From Streptomyces sp. NBC_00557 (GTDB lineage Bacteria; Actinomycetota; Actinomycetes; Streptomycetales; Streptomycetaceae): a stretch of 64,000 nucleotides of DNA. How positions within the stretch are numbered: position 1 is the stretch's first letter; every line of letters begins with the position of its first letter. This document shows positions 16,199-24,404 of this stretch, one piece after another. A program made the translations under genes and the position numbers. Under the pieces are notes generated by a model that was not told the DNA's origin, made no database searches, and saw only the letters and a list, made by a program, of their open reading frames with translations. The stretch is from NCBI RefSeq assembly GCF_036345995.1, contig NZ_CP107796.1, positions 2,356,001 through 2,420,000 of the forward strand, written 5' to 3'.

Positions 16199-17638
16199 TT
16201 ACGCGTCCAGCGAGGTCATCACGTGCTTGATGCGCGTGTAGTCCTCGAAGCCGTACGCCGACAGGTCCTTGCCGTAGCCGGACTTCTTGAAGCCGCCGTG
16301 CGGCATCTCGGCGACCAGCGGGATGTGGGTGTTGATCCACACGCAGCCGAAGTCGAGCTTCTTGGACATGCGCATCGCGCGGGCGTGGTCCTTGGTCCAC
16401 ACGGAGGAGGCGAGGGCGTACTCGACGCCGTTGGCGTACTCGACGGCCTGGTCCTCGTCGGAGAAGGACTGCACGGTGATGACCGGGCCGAAGACCTCCT
16501 TCTGGATGATCTCGTCGTCCTGCTTGACGCCGGAGACGACGGTCGGCGCGAAGAAGTAGCCCTTGTCGCCGACGCGCTTGCCGCCGGCCTCCACGCGCGC
16601 GTGGGCGGGCAGCCGCTCGATGAAGCCCTCGACCTGCTTGAGCTGGTTGGGGTTGTTGAGCGGGCCGAACAGGACGTCCTCGTCGTCCGGCTGACCGGTC
16701 TTGGTCTCCTCCGCGGCCTTCGCGAGCGCGGCCACGAACTCGTCGTGGATGGCCTCGTGGACGAGGACGCGGCAGGCCGCCGTACAGTCCTGGCCGGCGT
16801 TGAAGAAGCCCGCCACGGAGATGTCCTCGACGGCCTTGGCGATGTCGGTGTCCTCGAAGACGACGACCGGGGCCTTGCCGCCCAGCTCCAGGTGGACGCG
16901 CTTGAGGTCCTTCGACGCCGACTCGGCGACCGACATGCCGGCGCGGACCGAGCCGGTGATCGACGCCATGGCCGGGATGTCGTGCTCGACCATCAGGCGG
17001 CCGGTGTCGCGGTCGCCGCAGATGACGTTGAAGACGCCCTTGGGCAGGATCGAGCCGATGATGTCGGCGATCAGGACGGTGGAGGCGGGGGTGGTGTCCG
17101 AGGGCTTGAGGACGACCGTGTTGCCCGCGGCGATCGCCGGGGCGAACTTCCACACGGCCATCATCATCGGGTAGTTCCAGGGCGCGACCTGCGCGCAGAC
17201 GCCGACCGGCTCACGGCGGATGATCGAGGTCATCCCCTCCATGTACTCACCGGCCGAGCGGCCCTCCAGCATCCGCGCCGCGCCCGCGAAGAAGCGGATC
17301 TGGTCGACCATCGGCGGGATCTCCTCGGAGCGGGTCAGCCCGATCGGCTTGCCCGTGTTCTCCACCTCGGCCGCGATCAGTTCCTCGGCGCGCTCCTCGA
17401 ACGCGTCGGCGATCTTGAGGAGGGCCTTCTGGCGCTCGGCCGGGGTGGTGTCGCGCCAGGCCGGGAAGGCGCGGGCGGCGGCCTCCATCGCGGCGTCGAC
17501 GTCCGCCTTGCCGGACAGCGGCGCGGTCGCGTACGCCTCGCCCGTCGCGGGGTTGACCACCTCGGTGGTCCGTCCGTCGGCGGCGTCCCGGAACTCACCG
17601 TCGATGTAGTTGCGCAGACGACGCAGCTCGGTGCTCAC
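16199..17638 (-). CDS. Gamma-aminobutyraldehyde-type NAD-dependent aldehyde dehydrogenase
   Basis: 479 residues from GTG 17638, chosen because AGGAGG lies six bases upstream; the frame extends 15 codons further. ALDH superfamily landmarks are in order: VCAQVAPWNYPMMMAVWK (catalytic Asn loop), SITGSVRAGMSVAE (NAD loop), VHLELGGKAPVVVF (general-base Glu) and FFNAGQDCTAACRVLV (nucleophile Cys), then EVFGPVITV. The NYIDGEF N-terminus and overall pattern match gamma-aminobutyraldehyde/aminoaldehyde dehydrogenases, which oxidise 4-aminobutanal to GABA in putrescine breakdown. It is divergent from an Lrp regulator followed by a class-III aminotransferase, a set that fits polyamine or diamine catabolism. 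Substrate assignment is by family and context. Confidence 0.9.
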   Translation of the reverse strand: MSTELRRLRNYIDGEFRDAADGRTTEVVNPATGEAYATAPLSGKADVDAAMEAAARAFPAWRDTTPAERQKALLKIADAFEERAEELIAAEVENTGKPIGLTRSEEIPPMVDQIRFFAGAARMLEGRSAGEYMEGMTSIIRREPVGVCAQVAPWNYPMMMAVWKFAPAIAAGNTVVLKPSDTTPASTVLIADIIGSILPKGVFNVICGDRDTGRLMVEHDIPAMASITGSVRAGMSVAESASKDLKRVHLELGGKAPVVVFEDTDIAKAVEDISVAGFFNAGQDCTAACRVLVHEAIHDEFVAALAKAAEETKTGQPDDEDVLFGPLNNPNQLKQVEGFIERLPAHARVEAGGKRVGDKGYFFAPTVVSGVKQDDEIIQKEVFGPVITVQSFSDEDQAVEYANGVEYALASSVWTKDHARAMRMSKKLDFGCVWINTHIPLVAEMPHGGFKKSGYGKDLSAYGFEDYTRIKHVMTSLDA

Positions 17639-17738
17639 TGCCGGCCTCCTGATCTGGTTCTTTGCGTCCACTTGCTGAGACACCCCACCCTAGCCGCCAG
17701 CCTGACGTTTTCAACACCCCCGCGCCGCTGACTTCTGC

Positions 17739-17776
17739 GAAATCCGCAATACATCGAGTCTCAGGCAACGGATTTC
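17739..17776. promoter_or_regulatory. Inverted repeat, candidate Lrp operator
   Basis: Between the divergent aldehyde dehydrogenase and Lrp genes the 8-mer GAAATCCG (17739-17746) recurs as its exact reverse complement CGGATTTC (17769-17776). A related TTGCGAAACT lies at about 17789-17798. Spaced inverted half-sites in a divergent promoter beside an Lrp/AsnC gene are typical of that regulator's binding. The assignment to this protein is inference. Confidence 0.4.
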
Positions 17777-17809
17777 ATCGATCGGGGCTTGCGAAACTGA
17801 CGAGACCTC

Positions 17810-18331
17810 GTGCACAGTGAGGTCGTGGCCAGTCGAAGCGCAGACCAGAGGGACTCCGCCCGCGAGTCCAGGAACGGCAACAGCCCCCAGCTGGACGCCG
17901 TCTCCCTCGCCATCATCCAGCAGCTCCAGGAGGACGGCCGCAGGCCGTACGCGGCGATCGGCAAGGCCGTCGGCCTGTCCGAGGCGGCCGTGCGCCAGCG
18001 CGTCCAGAAACTGCTGGACCAGGGCGTGATGCAGATCGTCGCCGTCACGGACCCGCTCACCGTGGGCTTCCGCCGGCAGGCGATGGTCGGCATCAACGTC
18101 GAGGGCGACGTCGAGTCCATCGCGGACGCGCTGACCGACATGTCGGAAGTCGAGTACGTGGTGATGACCGCGGGCTCGTTCGACATCCTCGCCGAGATCG
18201 TCTGCGAGGACGACGACCACCTGCTGGACGTCATCAACAAACGCATCCGGGCCCTGCCCGGGGTGCGCTCCACCGAGAGCTTCGTCTACCTGAAGCTGAA
18301 GAAGCAGACCTACATGTGGGGAACCCGATAA
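17810..18331 (+). CDS. Lrp/AsnC family transcriptional regulator
   Basis: 173 residues from GTG 17810; GTG 17825 is an alternative, as neither has a strong ribosome site. An N-terminal hydrophilic tail of about 25 residues leads into the helix-turn-helix (LAIIQQLQEDGRRPYAAIGK, then GLSEAAVRQRVQKLLDQGV) and then the RAM ligand-sensing domain (VGINVEGDVESIADAL, VVMTAGSFDILAEIVCEDD, RSTESFVYLKLKKQTY). Members act as dimers to octamers and respond to small amino-acid-like ligands. Its stop overlaps the downstream aminotransferase start by 16 bases, and it is divergent from the aldehyde dehydrogenase, so it probably controls both. Confidence 0.93.
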   Translation: MHSEVVASRSADQRDSARESRNGNSPQLDAVSLAIIQQLQEDGRRPYAAIGKAVGLSEAAVRQRVQKLLDQGVMQIVAVTDPLTVGFRRQAMVGINVEGDVESIADALTDMSEVEYVVMTAGSFDILAEIVCEDDDHLLDVINKRIRALPGVRSTESFVYLKLKKQTYMWGTR

Positions 18332-19698
18332 CCGTGACCCAGAAGGACCTCAGCCGCACCGCGTACGACCACTTGTGGATGCACTTCACCCGCATGTCCT
18401 CGTACGAGAACTCCCCCGTGCCGACCATCGTCCGGGGCGAGGGCACCTACATCTACGACGACAAGGGCAAGCGCTACCTCGACGGTCTGGCCGGTCTGTT
18501 CGTGGTCCAGGCCGGTCACGGCCGCACGGAGCTCGCCGAAACGGCTTTCAAGCAGGCCCAGGAGCTGGCCTTCTTCCCGGTGTGGTCGTACGCCCACCCG
18601 AAGGCCGTCGAGCTGGCCGAGCGCCTCGCCGACTACGCCCCGGGCGACCTGAACAAGGTCTTCTTCACCACCGGCGGCGGCGAGGCCGTCGAGACCGCCT
18701 GGAAGCTCGCCAAGCAGTACTTCAAGCTGACCGGCAAGCCCACCAAGCACAAGGTGATCTCCCGCGCGGTCGCCTACCACGGCACCCCGCAGGGCGCCCT
18801 GTCGATCACCGGCCTGCCCGGCCTGAAGGCCCCCTTCGAGCCGCTCGTCCCGGGCGCGCACAAGGTGCCGAACACCAACATCTACCGCGCCCCGATCTTC
18901 GGCGACGACCCCGAGGCCTTCGGCCGCTGGGCCGCCGACCAGATCGAGCAGCAGATCCTGTTCGAGGGCCCGGAGACCGTCGCCGCGGTCTTCCTGGAGC
19001 CGGTGCAGAACGCCGGCGGCTGCTTCCCGCCGCCGCCCGGCTACTTCCAGCGCGTGCGCGAGATCTGCGACCAGTACGACGTGCTGCTCGTGTCGGACGA
19101 GGTCATCTGCGCCTTCGGCCGCCTCGGCACGATGTTCGCCTGCGACAAGTTCGGCTACGTCCCGGACATGATCACCTGCGCCAAGGGCATGACCTCGGGC
19201 TACTCCCCGATCGGCGCCTGCATCATCTCCGACCGCCTCGCCGAGCCGTTCTACAAGGGCGACAACACCTTCCTGCACGGCTACACCTTCGGCGGCCACC
19301 CCGTGTCCGCCGCGGTGGGTCTGGCCAACCTCGACCTGTTCGAGCGCGAGAACCTGAACCAGCACGTGCTGGACAACGAGGGCGCCTTCCTGCAGACCCT
19401 GCAGAAGCTGCACGACCTGCCGATCGTCGGCGACGTCCGCGGCAACGGCTTCTTCTACGGCATCGAGCTGGTGAAGGACAAGAACACCAAGGAGTCCTTC
19501 AACGACGAGGAGACCGAGCGCGTCCTGTACGGCTTCCTCTCCAAGGCGCTGTACGACAACGGCCTGTACTGCCGTGCCGACGACCGCGGCGACCCGGTCG
19601 TCCAGCTCGCCCCGCCGCTGATCTCCGACCAGGAGACCTTCGACGAGATCGAGCAGATCCTGCGCGCGACGCTGACGGAGGCGTGGACCAAGCTCTGA
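18316..19698 (+). CDS. Class-III (omega) PLP aminotransferase, diamine/aminobutyrate type
   Basis: 460 residues from ATG 18316 (GTG 18334 also possible). Fold type I class-III features: FFTTGGGEAVETAWKLAKQY for the PLP phosphate, LLVSDEVICAFGRLG with the Asp that contacts the pyridine nitrogen, and ITCAKGMTSGYSPIG with the Schiff-base Lys. YTFGGHPVSAAVGLANL is the other conserved loop. Such enzymes move amino groups from omega-amines or polyamines to pyruvate or 2-oxoglutarate. Next to an aminobutyraldehyde-type dehydrogenase it would supply the aldehyde from putrescine or a related diamine. The gene overlaps the Lrp regulator, indicating coupling. A terminator follows. Amine specificity is not readable here. 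Confidence 0.9.
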   Translation: MGNPITVTQKDLSRTAYDHLWMHFTRMSSYENSPVPTIVRGEGTYIYDDKGKRYLDGLAGLFVVQAGHGRTELAETAFKQAQELAFFPVWSYAHPKAVELAERLADYAPGDLNKVFFTTGGGEAVETAWKLAKQYFKLTGKPTKHKVISRAVAYHGTPQGALSITGLPGLKAPFEPLVPGAHKVPNTNIYRAPIFGDDPEAFGRWAADQIEQQILFEGPETVAAVFLEPVQNAGGCFPPPPGYFQRVREICDQYDVLLVSDEVICAFGRLGTMFACDKFGYVPDMITCAKGMTSGYSPIGACIISDRLAEPFYKGDNTFLHGYTFGGHPVSAAVGLANLDLFERENLNQHVLDNEGAFLQTLQKLHDLPIVGDVRGNGFFYGIELVKDKNTKESFNDEETERVLYGFLSKALYDNGLYCRADDRGDPVVQLAPPLISDQETFDEIEQILRATLTEAWTKL

Positions 19699-19709
19699 GC
19701 CTGATTCAT

Positions 19710-19774
19710 CCGATCAGCTGATCGGCATCGGCCCCGGTGCCGTCCGTTCGAGTGGGAACGGCGGCCCGGGGCCG
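19710..19774 (+). terminator. Palindrome and stem-loop after aminotransferase gene
   Basis: Twelve bases past the stop is a perfect 16-base palindrome, CCGATCAGCTGATCGG (19710-19725). It is followed by a long stem: CGGCCCCGG at 19729-19737 pairs with CCGGGGCCG at 19766-19774, and most of the inner bases pair as well. Together they resemble a strong factor-independent terminator without a T tract. The palindrome might instead be an operator for the downstream ABC genes. Confidence 0.6.
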
Positions 19775-19894
19775 TGTGCTGTCCGGCCTCCCGGTGACCG
19801 CTGCCTAGCGTGCCAGTGACCGATCGGCCCAGCCTTCGTTCCCCCGGACGAGGGATCGGAAGCGGGAAAACGGATCAGAACCGAGGTGTACGCC

Positions 19895-20641
19895 ATGGAG
19901 GCCGAGGCCCCGCCGGACAACGACGTGCTCTGGGCACGCTCCCTGCACTTCAGCCACCCCGACGGCTCCCCCGGACTCAAAGGGGTCTCGCTCGGTGTGC
20001 GCGCGAGCGAGATCCTCGCCGTCACCGGCCCGCGCGGCAGCGGCAAGACCACCCTGCTGCGCTGCCTGTCCGGCCTGGTGCCGGTGCGCGAGGGCGAGGT
20101 GTGGTTCAACAGCTCCCCCCTGCACACCCTCGGCCCGATGCGCCGCGAGCGGCTGCGCCGGGAGCGGTTCGCCTGGATCGACACCCAGCCGGTCCTGGTG
20201 CCCGAGCTGAACGTCTGGGAGAACGCCGCGCTGCCCCTGATGCTGCGCGGCGCCGGCCGCCGCAGGGCCAAGGTCGCCGCACTGGAGTGGCTGGAACGCC
20301 TCGACGTCGGCGACAGGGCCCGCAACCGCCCGCACGAGCTGCAGCAGGCCGAGCGCCAGCGCGTGGCCATCGCCCGGGCCCTGGCCACGACCCCCACGGT
20401 CCTCTTCGCCGACGAGCCCACGGCCCCGCTGCACCGGGCCGACCGCACCCACGTGCTGCGCACCCTCACCACGGCCGCCCGCTCGCACGGCATCACCGTG
20501 GTCCTCGCCACCCACGACCCCGACACCGCCGCCCTCGCCGACAGCACCGTCTGCCTGCTGGACGGCCGGCGCGTCAGCACCGTGCACCTGCCGGAGACCC
20601 CCGAGACGGAAGGCCGGGCCGCGTGGTCGCTCTACGTCTGA
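19895..20641 (+). CDS. ABC transporter ATP-binding protein with altered signature
   Basis: 248 residues from ATG 19895, with GAGG eight bases upstream. Walker A is TGPRGSGKTTLL; Walker B is VLFADEPTAP; the H-loop is VLATHDP. The signature motif, normally LSGGQ, reads HELQQAERQRVAIARAL, so the Ser and both Gly that contact ATP are replaced. The family is MacB/LolD-like (exporter or lipoprotein-release type), and the next gene overlaps by 19 bases and encodes its permease. Because the signature is altered, hydrolysis may be weak or need a different partner; this is inference. The Q-loop region reads WIDTQPVLVPELNVWENA. Confidence 0.88.
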   Translation: MEAEAPPDNDVLWARSLHFSHPDGSPGLKGVSLGVRASEILAVTGPRGSGKTTLLRCLSGLVPVREGEVWFNSSPLHTLGPMRRERLRRERFAWIDTQPVLVPELNVWENAALPLMLRGAGRRRAKVAALEWLERLDVGDRARNRPHELQQAERQRVAIARALATTPTVLFADEPTAPLHRADRTHVLRTLTTAARSHGITVVLATHDPDTAALADSTVCLLDGRRVSTVHLPETPETEGRAAWSLYV

Positions 20642-22083
20642 CCCGTGCGGCCCGGCCCGCCGTCCAGCTGCGCCGGCTGCTGGTGACCGTGGCCTCGGCG
20701 GGCACCGGGTTCCTCCTGCTGTCCTGCTTCGGCTACGCCCTGAACCACCCCGAGGCCGCGGACGCCGCCGCGCTGCGGCTCGCCTGGTGCACGGTGCCGC
20801 TCGCCGCCACGGTGTACTTCGCGCTCGCCGTCGCCCGCACCGACCCCGCCACCCGGCCGCGCACGGGACTGTCCGCGCTGGGCCTCGGCCCGGCCCGCAT
20901 GATGGCGATCTCGGCCCTCACCACCGCACTGTGCTGCACCCTGGGCTCGCTGCTGGCCCTGCTGGTCTTCCTCGGCCTGCGCGGCGACCTCACCGGCGTG
21001 CCGTTCGGCGGCGCGGCGGCGGACTTCCTGGCCGTGGACGCGCACCTGCCGGTGCCGGCCACCCTGACCCTGCTGCTGCTGGTCCCGGCCGCCGCCTCGG
21101 CCACGGTGGCCCTCGCCCTGCGCCCCAGGGACCCGCGCCCCGCCGCCCCGCCGCTGCGCAGGTACGGCCGCTTCGGCGCGTACGGCTACGCGGCGGCCCG
21201 GGAGACGTTCGGGGCGTACGGCAGGTTCGGGGCGCGGCTGCGGCCGGGGGCCGGAAGCCCGCCCGACGCGCACGAGAAAGCCGGCGACGGGGAGCAGCCC
21301 GGTCCCGGACCCGCGGGCGGCGGCCGTGCCGCCGGGGCGACGAGGACGGCGGACGCCGACGGCACCCAGGCGGCGCCGGGCGGTGCCACCGGCCTCGGCC
21401 GCGCCGCCACGGCGACGGAGACGGCGGACCCCGACGGCACCCCGGCGGCGCCGGGCGACACCACCGGCCTCGAGCCGCAGACGCCGGCCACCGCGTGGAC
21501 GGACGGCGCCCAGCCCCCCAAGGGCGCCCCCGCCGGCCTGCCCTGGGGCATCAGCCTGCTGGCCACCGGTCTCGCCGTCCAGGCCTACGCCGGCCACGCG
21601 GACATCGCCGTCCTGCTCGGCCGGCTGCTGACCGCCGCCGGGCTCGTCCTCGCCGGACCCGGCCTCACCCATCTGTGCGGCCTCCTGCTGCAGTGCACCC
21701 GCCCCGGCGCCCTCCGCCTGCTCGCCGGACGGGTCCTCATGGCGGAGGCCACCCGCATCGGCCGCCCCCTCGGCGTCGTGTGCGCGGTGGCCTCCGCCGG
21801 CTACGCGATGACCACGCTCCACACCGGTTCGGCGCCCGCGTTCGGCCCGCTGGCCGTCCTCGGCGCGCTGCTCGTGTCCGGCTGCACGGTCGCCACCCTG
21901 CTCACCGCGGCCGTGGAGACCCGCCAGTGCCGGGCGGAGACGACGGCCGCGCTGCTCCGGCTCGGCGCGCCCGCCACGATGCTGCGCGCGGCGGCGGCCC
22001 TCCGCGCGGCGGCCCTGGTGGCCCTCTTCGGCCCGCTCACCCTGGCCGTCGCCGCCCTGGCGGCCCTCCCCGTGGAGCGCTGA
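20623..22083 (+). CDS. FtsX/MacB-like ABC permease with repeat-rich linker
   Basis: 486 residues from GTG 20623, overlapping the ATPase gene by 19 bases. About nine hydrophobic spans: four in the first 150 residues (for example VTVASAGTGFLLLSCFGYAL and TALCCTLGSLLALLVFLGL), then about 130 hydrophilic residues rich in Gly, Ala, Asp and Thr, then five more spans up to LTLAVAALAALP. The linker contains two near-identical 25-codon units. No large extracytoplasmic MacB domain is seen, so the organisation resembles Streptomyces FtsX-like permeases. The pair probably exports a small molecule or peptide; the cargo is unknown. Confidence 0.82.
   Translation: MVALRLTRAARPAVQLRRLLVTVASAGTGFLLLSCFGYALNHPEAADAAALRLAWCTVPLAATVYFALAVARTDPATRPRTGLSALGLGPARMMAISALTTALCCTLGSLLALLVFLGLRGDLTGVPFGGAAADFLAVDAHLPVPATLTLLLLVPAAASATVALALRPRDPRPAAPPLRRYGRFGAYGYAAARETFGAYGRFGARLRPGAGSPPDAHEKAGDGEQPGPGPAGGGRAAGATRTADADGTQAAPGGATGLGRAATATETADPDGTPAAPGDTTGLEPQTPATAWTDGAQPPKGAPAGLPWGISLLATGLAVQAYAGHADIAVLLGRLLTAAGLVLAGPGLTHLCGLLLQCTRPGALRLLAGRVLMAEATRIGRPLGVVCAVASAGYAMTTLHTGSAPAFGPLAVLGALLVSGCTVATLLTAAVETRQCRAETTAALLRLGAPATMLRAAAALRAAALVALFGPLTLAVAALAALPVER
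21337..21477 (+). repeat. Imperfect 75-base tandem duplication in permease linker
   Basis: Two adjacent units begin GCGACGAGGACGGCGGACG at 21337 and GCGACGGAGACGGCGGACC at 21412, a period of 75 bases (25 codons). They encode ATRTADADGTQAAPGG and ATETADPDGTPAAPGD. The second unit diverges after about 65 bases. It keeps frame and only lengthens a hydrophilic linker. Confidence 0.75.
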
Positions 22084-22193
22084 CCGCCCGCCCGCGGAAA
22101 AAGACCGCCGGCGGCCGATGAGTTCTCCCGGGGTTCCCGGTCCAACCAACCGAACACACCGCCGTACGGCACGGACCGCCCCGGGAGGGCCCC

Positions 22194-22601
22194 ATGTACC
22201 AGCAGATGATCTTCGTGAACCTGGCCGTGAGCGACCTCGACGCCTCGAAGAAGTTCTTCACGGAGCTGGGCTACACGATCAACCCGCAGTTCAGCAACGA
22301 CAACGCCGCCTCCGTGGTGATCAGCGACACCATCGTCGCGATGCTGCTGACCAAGCCGTTCTACGCGACCTTCACCAAGAAGGAGATCGCCGACGCCAGG
22401 ACGACCAGCGAGGTGCTGATCGCGCTGAGCGCCGAGAGCCGCGAGAAGGCGGACGAACTGGTGGACAGGGCCCTCGCCCTGGGCGCCACGCCGAGCGGCG
22501 AGCCCCAGGACCACGGCTTCATGTACGGCCGCTCCTTCGACGACCTCGACGGCCACACCTGGGAGGTCGTCTGGATGGACCCGGCGATGATGCAGGGCTG
22601 A
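22194..22601 (+). CDS. VOC family (glyoxalase-like) protein
   Basis: 135 residues. The sequence begins MIFVNLAVSDLDASKKFFTE and ends SFDDLDGHTWEVVWMD, the two ends of the paired beta-alpha-beta-beta-beta modules of the vicinal oxygen chelate superfamily. The start is ATG 22194 after GGGAGG. Metal ligands are not certain: a His in DGHTWEV and a Glu near the end are the usual candidates. Members include glyoxalases, dioxygenases and antibiotic-resistance proteins; the specific reaction cannot be named. It stands alone between the ABC pair and the LAETG gene, with a short hairpin overlapping its stop. Confidence 0.88.
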   Translation: MYQQMIFVNLAVSDLDASKKFFTELGYTINPQFSNDNAASVVISDTIVAMLLTKPFYATFTKKEIADARTTSEVLIALSAESREKADELVDRALALGATPSGEPQDHGFMYGRSFDDLDGHTWEVVWMDPAMMQG

Positions 22602-22672
22602 CGCTCCGTCAGGAGGCTTGAACGGGGCGTGTCGACACGGTCAAACGTATCTGCGGGTAATAAGCGGGTAAA

Positions 22673-22726
22673 GCCAACGGCCGTTGGCGGCATATGCATT
22701 GACACTGCTTATGAAGCGCTTATAGA
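22673..22726 (+). promoter_or_regulatory. Promoter with upstream palindrome for LAETG gene
   Basis: A consensus-like -35 TTGACA (22699-22704) is followed after 16 bases by TATAGA (22721-22726). Ten bases upstream of the -35 is a perfect 16-base palindrome, GCCAACGGCCGTTGGC (22673-22688), a likely operator. The LAETG gene starts about 95 bases downstream of the -10. Which protein binds the palindrome is unknown. Confidence 0.65.
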
Positions 22727-22821
22727 CCTGGGAGTCTCTTGGGGGTGGTGGGGCACGCGTCTCGTTCGGTGCCTCAACTCCTCCTCAACCCCCCGCAGTT
22801 GCACACTGTAAAGGACAAGCG

Positions 22822-23508
22822 TTGTCCATAACTCACCGTGGCGCACGTCGTTCCGTGCGCATTCTGGGTGTCGCCTCCGCCTCGGCCGCGATCGTGCTGG
22901 GTGTCTCCAGCTCCGCGCTGGCCTGCAACATCCGTGACTTCAAGGCCGAAGCCAAGTGCGAGGGCGGCAAGGGCGTCATCGTCGTCACCGACACCGACGC
23001 CTCCGGCACCCCGGCGCACGTCTCCGTGTTCCTCGAGGGCAGCAGCGGCGTCGAGACCAAGGTGGGCGAGCAGGAGGTCAAGGGCTCTGCCCAGGGCACT
23101 CCTGTCACCTTCCCGGAGGACTGGAAGCCGAGCGCGACCTATCGCGTGCACATCAAGGCGGCCAACCTCGTCGACGAGGACATCAAGCCCAGCCTGGTGA
23201 CCGCGTCCACCGCCTGCACGACCGACAGCCCGACCCCGACGGCTCCCTCGAAGCCGAAGCCGAAGCCGTCGAAGTCCGCCCCGGCGGAGTCGGCGACCCC
23301 GGCCCCGTCGGCCTCCGCGTCCAGCTCCGCCCCGGCGAGCGCGCCGAGCAACGCGCCGTCCCCGGCGGCCGGTGACTCCAACCTCGCCGAGACCGGTGCC
23401 AACTCCAACACCGGCCTGATCGCCGGCGTCGCCGGTGCGCTCGTCGTCGTCGGCGGCGGCGCGGTCTACTTCGGCATGCGCCGTCGTGGAGCGCGCGGCA
23501 ACGGCTGA
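22822..23508 (+). CDS. Secreted LAETG-anchored cell-wall surface protein
   Basis: 228 residues from TTG 22822, with AAGGAC five bases upstream. A signal peptide with an Arg-rich start and hydrophobic core ends SSALA before Cys35, fitting signal peptidase I cleavage. The mature part is beta-rich with four Cys (35, 46, 132 and none obvious in the second half), then a Pro/Ala/Ser/Lys-rich spacer (residues about 135-185). The C-terminus has LAETG (188-192), a hydrophobic span [20 protein letters not shown] and a RRRGARG tail. LAxTG is the class E sortase motif of Streptomyces, so the protein should be covalently attached to peptidoglycan. Its function is unknown; the promoter and palindrome upstream suggest tight control. 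Confidence 0.9.
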   Translation: MSITHRGARRSVRILGVASASAAIVLGVSSSALACNIRDFKAEAKCEGGKGVIVVTDTDASGTPAHVSVFLEGSSGVETKVGEQEVKGSAQGTPVTFPEDWKPSATYRVHIKAANLVDEDIKPSLVTASTACTTDSPTPTAPSKPKPKPSKSAPAESATPAPSASASSSAPASAPSNAPSPAAGDSNLAETGANSNTGLIAGVAGALVVVGGGAVYFGMRRRGARGNG

Positions 23509-23536
23509 CGCCTCGCCCTTCGGCATCCGTACACCA

Positions 23537-23575
23537 CCGCGGCCCGTCCCCCTATCCCCAGGGGACGGGCCGCGG
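23537..23575. terminator. Bidirectional terminator hairpin
   Basis: A perfect 15-base inverted repeat: CCGCGGCCCGTCCCC at 23537-23551 pairs with its complement at 23561-23575 across a nine-base loop. It lies 28 bases past the LAETG gene stop and 8 bases from the end of the convergent isomerase gene, so it can serve both. Confidence 0.85.
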
Positions 23576-23582
23576 TCGTACG

Positions 23583-24380
23583 TCAGCCGAAGGTGGCGTG
23601 CTTCCGCCAGAACTCCAGCACCTCGCGCTCGCCGACGACCTCCAGGCCGGGTGCGTCCAGCGGCAGCCGGTTGTAGAAGGCGAGCAGCACGGAGGTGAGC
23701 GGGCCGCGCAGCGCGACCGTCGCCTTCTCGTGGCCGCGCCGCCAGCTCAGCCCGTCCTCGCCCAGCTCGATCAGCCACTCCGCGTTCAGCTCCGCGGCGG
23801 CGTCGGTGGCGTGCAGATGGATGCTCCGGCCGGGTCCGCGCAGCTCGGCGGCCCACGGGCGCGCCCCGGAACGCTGCACGAACTGCGCGATCTCCAGCCA
23901 CTCGTCCAGCGCGTCGGCGGCGACGTCGGGCGCGACGTCGTAGGGCGCGCCGACGGTGAGCGCGGCGTCCGCGCGGTGGACGGTGATCTCGTGGGTCATC
24001 CGGCGGGCCCAGAACCCGCTGGGGACCACGCCCGTCCAGGACCACACCTTGGCCTCGGGACCGGCCTCGCGCAGCGCCCCGACGATCATCTCGCCGGTCT
24101 CCGCGAGCCAGGCGTCCAGGGCTGCCGCGTCGCCCTCGGCCCGAGGTCCCTCGCCGAGGGGCACCTGCTCACGCGGAAGCATCTCCTGCGCCCGGGTCCG
24201 CACCAGCGTGGCGGCCCAGCGCAGGGCGCCGCCCATGTGCCGTACGAGCCGTTCCAGCGTCCACTCCGGGCAGGTCGGCACGGTGGCCGACAGATCGGCG
24301 CCCGAGGTCACCAGCGCCCTGAACCGGTCCACCTGCTGGGCGATTTCGTCGCAGTAGCGATCATGCGTGAGCAAGGTCAT
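23583..24380 (-). CDS. Maleylpyruvate isomerase family, mycothiol-dependent-type protein
   Basis: 265 residues from ATG 24380. The N-terminal DinB/MDMPI helical domain shows TVPTCPEWTLERLVRHMGG and MTHEITVHRADAALTVG, supplying the His, Glu and His metal ligands of the family. A C-terminal domain with SIHLHATDAAAEL and VALRGPLTSVLLAFYNRLP follows, as in MDMPI proteins (PF11716 plus the MDMPI C-terminal domain). Mycothiol is the actinobacterial thiol and the characterised members use it, but the substrate of this copy is unknown. It is on the same strand as the thiamine ABC operon and starts 24 bases from the end of thiQ, so it may be cotranscribed with it. Confidence 0.85.
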   Translation of the reverse strand: MTLLTHDRYCDEIAQQVDRFRALVTSGADLSATVPTCPEWTLERLVRHMGGALRWAATLVRTRAQEMLPREQVPLGEGPRAEGDAAALDAWLAETGEMIVGALREAGPEAKVWSWTGVVPSGFWARRMTHEITVHRADAALTVGAPYDVAPDVAADALDEWLEIAQFVQRSGARPWAAELRGPGRSIHLHATDAAAELNAEWLIELGEDGLSWRRGHEKATVALRGPLTSVLLAFYNRLPLDAPGLEVVGEREVLEFWRKHATFG

Positions 24381-24404
24381 GGCCCCACCCTAGGGCGGAG
24401 GCGA

